A DNA stretch of 64,000 nucleotides from Nocardiopsis potens DSM 45234 (GTDB lineage Bacteria > Actinomycetota > Actinomycetes > Streptosporangiales > Streptosporangiaceae). Position numbers and translations under genes: made by a program. The stretch lies in NCBI RefSeq assembly GCF_000341105.1, contig NZ_ANBB01000025.1:106495-170494 (forward strand), written 5' to 3'. The notes under the pieces were generated by a model, which worked only from the letters and a program-made list of their open reading frames with translations, did no database searches and had not been told where the DNA came from. This document shows, one piece after another, positions 59,361-64,000 of this stretch. How positions within the stretch are numbered: the stretch's first letter is position 1; every line of letters begins with the position of its first letter.

Positions 59361-59933
59361 TCAGCGGCCCAGGAACTCCGCGATCTGGGCGTCGAGCCGC
59401 CGCCGCGCCTCCGGCGCGGTGGTCTCCTCCAGGAGGAGGGCGTCGCTCAGGTACTCGGTGAGGCCGAGGAGCGCGGCCGCGTGCCGATCGGCGTCCTCCG
59501 CGCCGCCGCCGGCCTTCACCAGCAGGTCGGCGAGGAGGCCCCGAAGGTCGGCGGTGCCCCGGCGGTACTCTTCGCTGAGCTCGGGCATCCCCAGCGCGAC
59601 CGAGAAGAGCGCCTTGCCGGCCAGGGCGTCCACCCGGGCCTCCTCCGCGGTGGGGAGCACCGCGTGCAGGAGGCGGGTGAGGGCCGGCAGCGCGCCGTCC
59701 CCGGGCGATTCGGGGAGGAGGCGGGCGCCGACCCGGTCCCGCAGCCGGTGCCCGGTGTGCAGCAGCAGCCGCTCCTTGGAGCCGAAATAGTGCTGGACGC
59801 GGCCCTTGGAGACGCCGGCCTCCGCGGCGACCTCGCTCATCGTGACATCGCCCAGGCCGCGGCGGGCGGCGATGCGCAGCACCGCGTCGGTGATCTGGGC
59901 GCGGCGCTGCCGGTGGTCGACCTGGCGGGGCAT
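59361..59933 (-). CDS. TetR-family transcriptional regulator
   Basis: 190 residues. The helix-turn-helix is about residues 10-55 (QITDAVLRIAARRGLGDVTM, SEVAAEAGVSKGRVQHYF, GSKERLL). The C-terminal TetR_C-like domain is helical (BetI/YcdC-type size). ATG at 59933 with AGAGGA upstream. It is divergent from an alpha/beta hydrolase gene, and a 9 bp inverted repeat in between is its likely operator. Confidence 0.9.
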   Translation of the reverse strand: MPRQVDHRQRRAQITDAVLRIAARRGLGDVTMSEVAAEAGVSKGRVQHYFGSKERLLLHTGHRLRDRVGARLLPESPGDGALPALTRLLHAVLPTAEEARVDALAGKALFSVALGMPELSEEYRRGTADLRGLLADLLVKAGGGAEDADRHAAALLGLTEYLSDALLLEETTAPEARRRLDAQIAEFLGR

Positions 59934-59978
59934 GTCCTCTGCCGATCGGATTCGGGGTGGTCCGGACGGGGCGGAACC

Positions 59979-60002
59979 GTTACGGTATGAGCGTACCGCA
60001 AC
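59979..60002. promoter_or_regulatory. Candidate TetR operator
   Basis: Inverted repeat GTTACGGTA-TGAGCG-TACCGCAAC with one mismatch, centred between the divergent TetR and hydrolase genes, 19 bp before the hydrolase ATG. Confidence 0.6.
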
Positions 60003-60020
60003 GCGAGCCGGAGGAGGCCC

Positions 60021-60986
60021 ATGGCGTCCGTCGAATTCCTCGAACCGCGCATCGGGCGCGAATGGAACGCCGAGGGCATCGGCTCCTTCCGGAACCGGGC
60101 CGGCTTCGACCGGTTCGCGGCGGTCTACCGGGAGGCGATGGGCGCCCTGGAGGAGCCCGCCGGCCGGTACACCGTGGCGACCTCCTACGGGCAGGTGCGC
60201 GCCTACCGGTTCGGAGGCGGCGAGGGCACGCCGCTGCTGCTGCTCCCCGGCCGCAACTCCTCCACCCCGATGTGGCGGCCCAACATCCCGGGGCTGCGGC
60301 GCGGCCGCCCCGTCTACACGGTCGACGGGCTGGGGGAGCCCGGCTGCAGCTCGCAGTCGGAGCGGATCGCCTCCGGCGCCGACCAGGCCGCCTGGCTGTC
60401 GGAGACGATCGAAGGGCTCGGGCTGGACGGGGCCCACCTGCTGGGGGTCTCCTTCGGCGGCTGGCTCGGCGTGCAGACGCTCATCCACCGGCCCGAGCGG
60501 GTGCGCTCGCTGACCGCGCTGGAGCCGATCCGCACCTTCGGCGAGCTCGCCGCGAAGAGCCTGCTGGTCTCGCTCGGCAGCGTGCTGCCGATGCCGGCCC
60601 GGTGGCGCGGCGGGCTGGTCGGCATGATCTCCGGCGGGAACCGCCGCTCCCAGGAGACGGCGGCGGGGCGGCTGATCGCCGCGGGCATGGAGCACTTCGA
60701 CATCCGCCAGCCGCCGCCGGCCCGGCCCGCCGACGCCGAACTCGACTCCATCACCGCGCCGGTGCTGGCGCTCATCGGCGGGCGCAGCATCGTCCACCGC
60801 GACCCCGAGCGGGTCGTGCGGCATGCCCGGGCCCGCCTCGGCGCGGGGACCGTCGAGCTGTGGCCGCGGGCCTCGCACGCGATCAGCGCCGAATACCCGG
60901 ACGAGATCGCCGACCGGGTCGAGCGGTTCCTCGCCGGCGTCGAATCCGCGCCGCCGAACGGTGCGCCGGACCGCCCCGCAGGGTGA
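60021..60986 (+). CDS. Alpha/beta hydrolase
   Basis: 321 residues. Nucleophile elbow GVSFGGWLG with S144; the oxyanion region is LLLLPGRNSSTPMW. The acid is probably in IGGRSIVHRDPERV, and the catalytic His is in WPRASHAISAEYPDEIADRV near the C-terminus. The central cap segment includes RTFGELAAKSLLVSLGS. Substrate unknown; the divergent TetR suggests induction by an ester, antibiotic or toxic compound. ATG at 60021 after GGAGGAGG. Confidence 0.88.
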   Translation: MASVEFLEPRIGREWNAEGIGSFRNRAGFDRFAAVYREAMGALEEPAGRYTVATSYGQVRAYRFGGGEGTPLLLLPGRNSSTPMWRPNIPGLRRGRPVYTVDGLGEPGCSSQSERIASGADQAAWLSETIEGLGLDGAHLLGVSFGGWLGVQTLIHRPERVRSLTALEPIRTFGELAAKSLLVSLGSVLPMPARWRGGLVGMISGGNRRSQETAAGRLIAAGMEHFDIRQPPPARPADAELDSITAPVLALIGGRSIVHRDPERVVRHARARLGAGTVELWPRASHAISAEYPDEIADRVERFLAGVESAPPNGAPDRPAG

Positions 60987-61213
60987 ACGGGGACGGCCGG
61001 CCGCTTCGCTCCGGAGCCCGCCCCTCCCCGGTGAAGGCCGCGTACGGGGCGAACCGGATGAAACTCACTGTCCTGATTGACAAAGGCGGGAACGGTGGTG
61101 AGGCTGGGACCGCTCGCCTCCGCGACGGCCCGGTCACCGACGGTCGGCGACGGCCGTGCGCCGCGGCCGAGGAGCGCGATGGAGGAGGCGGCCACCGCGA
61201 GGGGGGACCGGAA

Positions 61214-62509
61214 ATGGCGGACGGTGCCGGACTGCCCCCGGTCGCACTGAGCACGGGCGAGCGCGCAGCCGTCGAGCGGCTCGGGCGGTTTCCGCTGCTG
61301 GACGCGGTGTTCGGGCGGAGATCGCGCCGGTTCCCGCTCGGCGGGCACGTGCCCGCGGGGCCGCTGGCCTACCGCAGCCGGCACGACCCCGTTCCGCTCA
61401 GCGACGTCGAGCGCGCCCTGGTGCTGACGACGGTGGCGGGCGTGACCGGGTGGCACCACGCCATCACCCACCACCCCGGCTACGCCCCGGCCCTGCCGAA
61501 CTACAGCGGCTCGGCGGCCGGCCGGACCTTCCCCTCCGCCGCGGGCTTCCACACCGCCGACTTCTTCTTCACCGACGACACCGGCACCTACTTCCTGTCC
61601 ACCCGGGACGCCCGCCCCGAGGAGCACCCCGACACCGAGGGGCGGCTGAACGCGGTGCTCTCCCGGGTCCGCAGGCTCTCCACCGAGCGCCTGCACATCC
61701 CCCGCGAGCAGCCCTACATGGAGGGCCACAACACCTGGATCGCCAACCACCCCGGCTCGCTGCTGGTCGCCCCGGTCGCCGACATCGCCCAGCACACCCT
61801 GGCCAACCTGGCCTTCTTCGCGCAGAACGGGGTCGCGGTCTACGACGACGTCAACGGGCGGCGGATCCCCGGGATCGAGGCGTTCGCCGACCGGGTGGAC
61901 ACCGGCGACCCGGTGCCGCTCTCCTTCGTCGAGCAGTACTCGCTGACCGAGGCCACCGCCGAGCTGATGACCAGCGTCTACAACGGCCACCTGCTGCTGA
62001 CCGCGATGGGCCTGGGCGGGTGGGCCTTCGACGGCATCGACCGCCCCACAGTGCTCGGCGCCTCCGGCCGCGCCGACGTGCCCGGCCTCGGCTTCCACGT
62101 GCAGACCGACCCACGATGGCCGCTGCCCGACCCGACCGGCCTGCCCGGGGTGTTCGAGGCCTACTGCCGGCCGCACTTCCCGGACATGGCCGCCGCGGTG
62201 GAGGCCTACACCGAGCGCAAGTTCGGCCCCGGCGGCCCGTTCCACCCGGACACTCCCGGCCCGTGGCGGGACACGCCGGGCGTGCGCGGCGCGGCCGCCC
62301 CGCACGACGCCCGGTTCAAGGAGCTGCTCACCCTGCAGGCCGAGTACGTCGACGCGACGTTCGGAAAGTTCCCCGGCACGGTGCCCACCGTCTGGATCAT
62401 GAACTACCTGCAGGCCCAGCACATCGACACCGAGTACTACGACGCCCTGTTCACCCCCGGCGCCTACCTGCCGGTCCACGCCGACCACGAATCCGTCTGG
62501 CACGGCTGA
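61214..62509 (+). CDS. Conserved-looking protein of unknown function, weakly nitroreductase-like
   Basis: 431 residues, soluble, no signal peptide, rich in aromatic residues and histidines. WHHAITHHPGYAPALPNYSG and SAAGRTFPSAAGFHTADFFF then TDDTGTYFLSTRDA dominate the N-half. LAFFAQNGVAVYDDVNGRRI and SLTEATAELMTSVYNGHLLL then TAMGLGGWAFDGI lie in the middle. The last resembles the final FMN-contact helix of nitroreductases (…LLLAAxxLGLGG). No cofactor motif is certain. ATG at 61214 after GGGGGGACCGG. Function cannot be assigned. Confidence 0.75.
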   Translation: MADGAGLPPVALSTGERAAVERLGRFPLLDAVFGRRSRRFPLGGHVPAGPLAYRSRHDPVPLSDVERALVLTTVAGVTGWHHAITHHPGYAPALPNYSGSAAGRTFPSAAGFHTADFFFTDDTGTYFLSTRDARPEEHPDTEGRLNAVLSRVRRLSTERLHIPREQPYMEGHNTWIANHPGSLLVAPVADIAQHTLANLAFFAQNGVAVYDDVNGRRIPGIEAFADRVDTGDPVPLSFVEQYSLTEATAELMTSVYNGHLLLTAMGLGGWAFDGIDRPTVLGASGRADVPGLGFHVQTDPRWPLPDPTGLPGVFEAYCRPHFPDMAAAVEAYTERKFGPGGPFHPDTPGPWRDTPGVRGAAAPHDARFKELLTLQAEYVDATFGKFPGTVPTVWIMNYLQAQHIDTEYYDALFTPGAYLPVHADHESVWHG

Positions 62510-62607
62510 CCGCGCCCCGGCGGCACGCGCCCGCCCGGTCCGCCCCGCCCGGCCGTGCGGGGGCGGGCAGAGCGGACGTGCTCCGGCGCGCCGGAGCGCC
62601 CCGCAGG

Positions 62608-62640
62608 CCCCGGCGCCCCGGAGGGGGAGGGGCGCCGGGG
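62608..62640. terminator. Hairpin terminator between convergent genes
   Basis: Perfect 12 bp stem CCCCGGCGCCCC / GGGGCGCCGGGG with a 9 nt loop, 9 bp before the NmrA-like gene stop. Confidence 0.6.
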
Positions 62641-62648
62641 CGCGGGCG

Positions 62649-63521
62649 TCACCGGGCGAGAGGGGCCAGGTGCTCGGCGGCCCAGGCGGCCAGGGACGTG
62701 GGCGTCGTGGTGAGGGGGCTGCGCGGGTCCTCGGGGGTGAAGCCGTCCCTGACGCCCACCGTCATCATCGCGATGGCCTCCACCTGCGCCTCGGACATGC
62801 CGGCGGCCCTGAGCGCCGCCCTGACCTCGTCGTCGCCGATCCGCCGGGGCTCCACCGGGCGGCGGAGGACCTCGGACAGGACGCCGGCCACCCGCCGGAA
62901 GGAGGTGTCCTCCGGCCCGTGCACCGCCTGGACGCACCGCCCCCTCCAGGATCCGGAGAGCAGCCGGACCGCGGCCACCGCCGCGATGTCGGCCGGGGCC
63001 ACCCACGGCACCGGCCGGTCCAGGTCCATCGCGGTGCTGAACACGCCGCCGCGGATCGCCTCGGCGTCCATCAGCAGGTTGGTGAAGAAGTAGCCGCAGC
63101 GCAGGTGCGTCACCGCCGCCCCGGTGGCGTCCAGGGCGAGCTCGGTGGCGGCGAGCCCGTCGATCTCGCCGGCGCCGGACCGCTTCTCCGCGCCGACGCT
63201 GGACTGGAAGACGACGCGCCCGATGCCGTTCCGCTCCACCGCGGCGCGGACGCCGGCCGCGGCGGCGGCGTGCGCCTCCAGCGGGTCCCGGTCGGTCGCG
63301 GTCGGGTTCACCCAGTACAGCGCGGTGAGCCCACGGGTGCCCTCGATGACGGACTCGGCGTCCCAGCTGTCCATGGCCACCGCGTCGACGTGCCCGGCGA
63401 GGTCGGGGGCGAGCCGGGAGGGGTCCCGGAGCAGCGCTCGCGGGCGCTCGCCCGCCTGCACGAGCAGCCGCAGCAGGTGCGAACCGACGTTGCCCGTCGG
63501 CGTGGTCACTCCGATCGCCAT
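62649..63521 (-). CDS. NmrA-like NAD(P)-binding protein
   Basis: 290 residues of the atypical short-chain dehydrogenase group. The N-terminal binding motif VTTPTGNVGSHLLRLLVQAG (T-G-x2-G) starts near residue 5. RVVFQSSVGAEKRSG and THLRCGYFFTNLL-type sequence follow, and FRRVAGVLSEVLRRPVEPRR occupies the C-half. Related proteins are NAD(P)H:quinone-type reductases or redox sensors. No catalytic YxxxK is seen, so it may sense rather than catalyse. ATG at 63521 after AAGGGGG. Confidence 0.85.
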   Translation of the reverse strand: MAIGVTTPTGNVGSHLLRLLVQAGERPRALLRDPSRLAPDLAGHVDAVAMDSWDAESVIEGTRGLTALYWVNPTATDRDPLEAHAAAAAGVRAAVERNGIGRVVFQSSVGAEKRSGAGEIDGLAATELALDATGAAVTHLRCGYFFTNLLMDAEAIRGGVFSTAMDLDRPVPWVAPADIAAVAAVRLLSGSWRGRCVQAVHGPEDTSFRRVAGVLSEVLRRPVEPRRIGDDEVRAALRAAGMSEAQVEAIAMMTVGVRDGFTPEDPRSPLTTTPTSLAAWAAEHLAPLAR

Positions 63522-63737
63522 GCCGAGCCCCCTTCCGCCGAGGCGTTGTGCTTCGGGGCGCCGCCGGGCGCCCTCCGAACGGCCGTGCCGTGATGGGTCA
63601 TGCCGCCACGGTAGGAAGAGAAGCGGCCACTTCTCGGCCACAACCGCCGGGCGGCCCTCTTCTCCGGTCCTTTCCGACGCGGATCCGTTCCCGTCCGGGC
63701 GGTGCCGGGGGCGTTCCGCGATGCGGGATTCCTGTTC

Positions 63738-63760
63738 ACGGGGCCCATGCCCCGTTTTTC
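63738..63760 (+). terminator. Intrinsic terminator with U-tract, upstream of the last gene
   Basis: ACGGGGC-CCAT-GCCCCGT followed by five T residues: a textbook rho-independent signal on the plus strand, 50 bp before the ATG at 63811. No plus-strand gene precedes it within 1.2 kb, so it may be a leader attenuator or the end of a small RNA. Confidence 0.6.
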
Positions 63761-63810
63761 GGGTTCCGGTACGCTGCGGCGGCGGTGCCGCACGCAGAAG
63801 GGAGGGGACG

Positions 63811-64000
63811 ATGGACTCCTCGTCCCCCGAGCCTCTCCCCGCCTCCCCGAGGGCGCCGGTGGACGTGCGGTTCGCGGCCGCGGCGAGCTGGGTGCGCTTC
63901 GTCGACCCCGGGACGCCCGACGCGGCGCTGATGCCCGAGCCGGTCCTGCCGCGGCCCGCAGGGTCCCCGGTGGTCGCCGCGCAGTGGCGGGGGGGGCAGG
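63811..64000 (+). CDS. Hypothetical protein, cut off by window end
   Basis: Frame starting at ATG 63811 behind GGGAGGGGACG, open to the end of the window (63 codons). It begins MDSSSPEPLPASPRAPVDVR and continues FAAAASWVRFVDPGTPDAAL. The good ribosome binding site supports a real gene; too little is present to classify it. Confidence 0.5.
   Translation, partial: MDSSSPEPLPASPRAPVDVRFAAAASWVRFVDPGTPDAALMPEPVLPRPAGSPVVAAQWRGGQ

Overview
The window is very GC-rich DNA with GTG/TTG starts, purine-rich ribosome binding sites and many actinomycete-type families: snapalysin, PaiB, a DUF418 membrane protein, a DUF4333 lipoprotein, a siderophore-interacting protein behind an IdeR/DmdR-type iron box, and large numbers of TetR, MarR, HxlR, LacI and XRE regulators. 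It looks like the chromosome of a Streptomyces- or Nocardiopsis-like actinomycete; the genus is inference. I see no rRNA, tRNA, CRISPR array, phage module or transposase gene. About fifty protein genes are supported. Many long reading frames here are artefacts of GC bias and were left out.

Layout. 1-1472: a repeat element (copy A). 1.5-5.3 kb: a MatB-like malonyl-CoA synthetase, then a MarR and FAD-monooxygenase pair beside a decayed dehydrogenase gene. 5.7-8.8 kb: a secreted peptidoglycan-binding protein, a cold-shock protein and a DEAD-box helicase. 9.1-14.2 kb: a DUF418 membrane protein, a small secreted protein, a secreted HNH nuclease, snapalysin and a metal-receptor-type binding protein. 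14.4-19.7 kb: an ADP-ribosylglycohydrolase, a nitroreductase, a FAD oxidoreductase and an unusual stand-alone protein resembling two EF-G domain IV units. 20.0-21.9 kb: an XRE-cupin regulator divergent from an aminotransferase, followed by repeat copy B (to about 23.2 kb). 24.0-30.1 kb: an acyl-CoA carboxylase carboxyltransferase, a lipoprotein and a three-subunit molybdenum aldehyde/xanthine oxidoreductase operon. 30.2-35.5 kb: HxlR with a divergent thiolase, a lipoprotein, a VOC protein, and a sigma factor divergent from a TetR. 35.7-43.5 kb: adenine deaminase, nucleoside hydrolase and a PotABCD-type ABC importer, divergent from a LacI regulator; together they suggest import and salvage of purine compounds. 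43.6-47.0 kb: a small membrane protein, a PNPOx-like protein, a Baeyer-Villiger monooxygenase and PaiB. 47.05-48.48 kb: repeat copy C. 48.6-51.3 kb: ascorbate-type PTS EIIC and EIIB with a SIS protein. 51.3-64 kb: a phosphatase, a TauE/SafE exporter, an aminoglycoside adenylyltransferase-like protein, a siderophore-interacting protein, an amino-acid ABC importer, a nitronate monooxygenase, a TetR with a divergent hydrolase, a conserved unknown protein, an NmrA-like protein and one gene cut off by the window end.

The most unusual structure is a family of roughly 1.3-1.4 kb non-coding elements present three times. Each has arms of tandem units of about 70 bp, inverted on the two sides of a 306-307 bp core. 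The complete copy C also carries 71 bp terminal inverted repeats. The architecture recalls eukaryotic foldback transposons. Other points worth a second look are a duplicated promoter/leader module carrying DnaA-box-like arrays, the EF-G domain IV-like protein, several well-formed operators, and a 14-codon leader peptide coupled to the molybdoenzyme operon.
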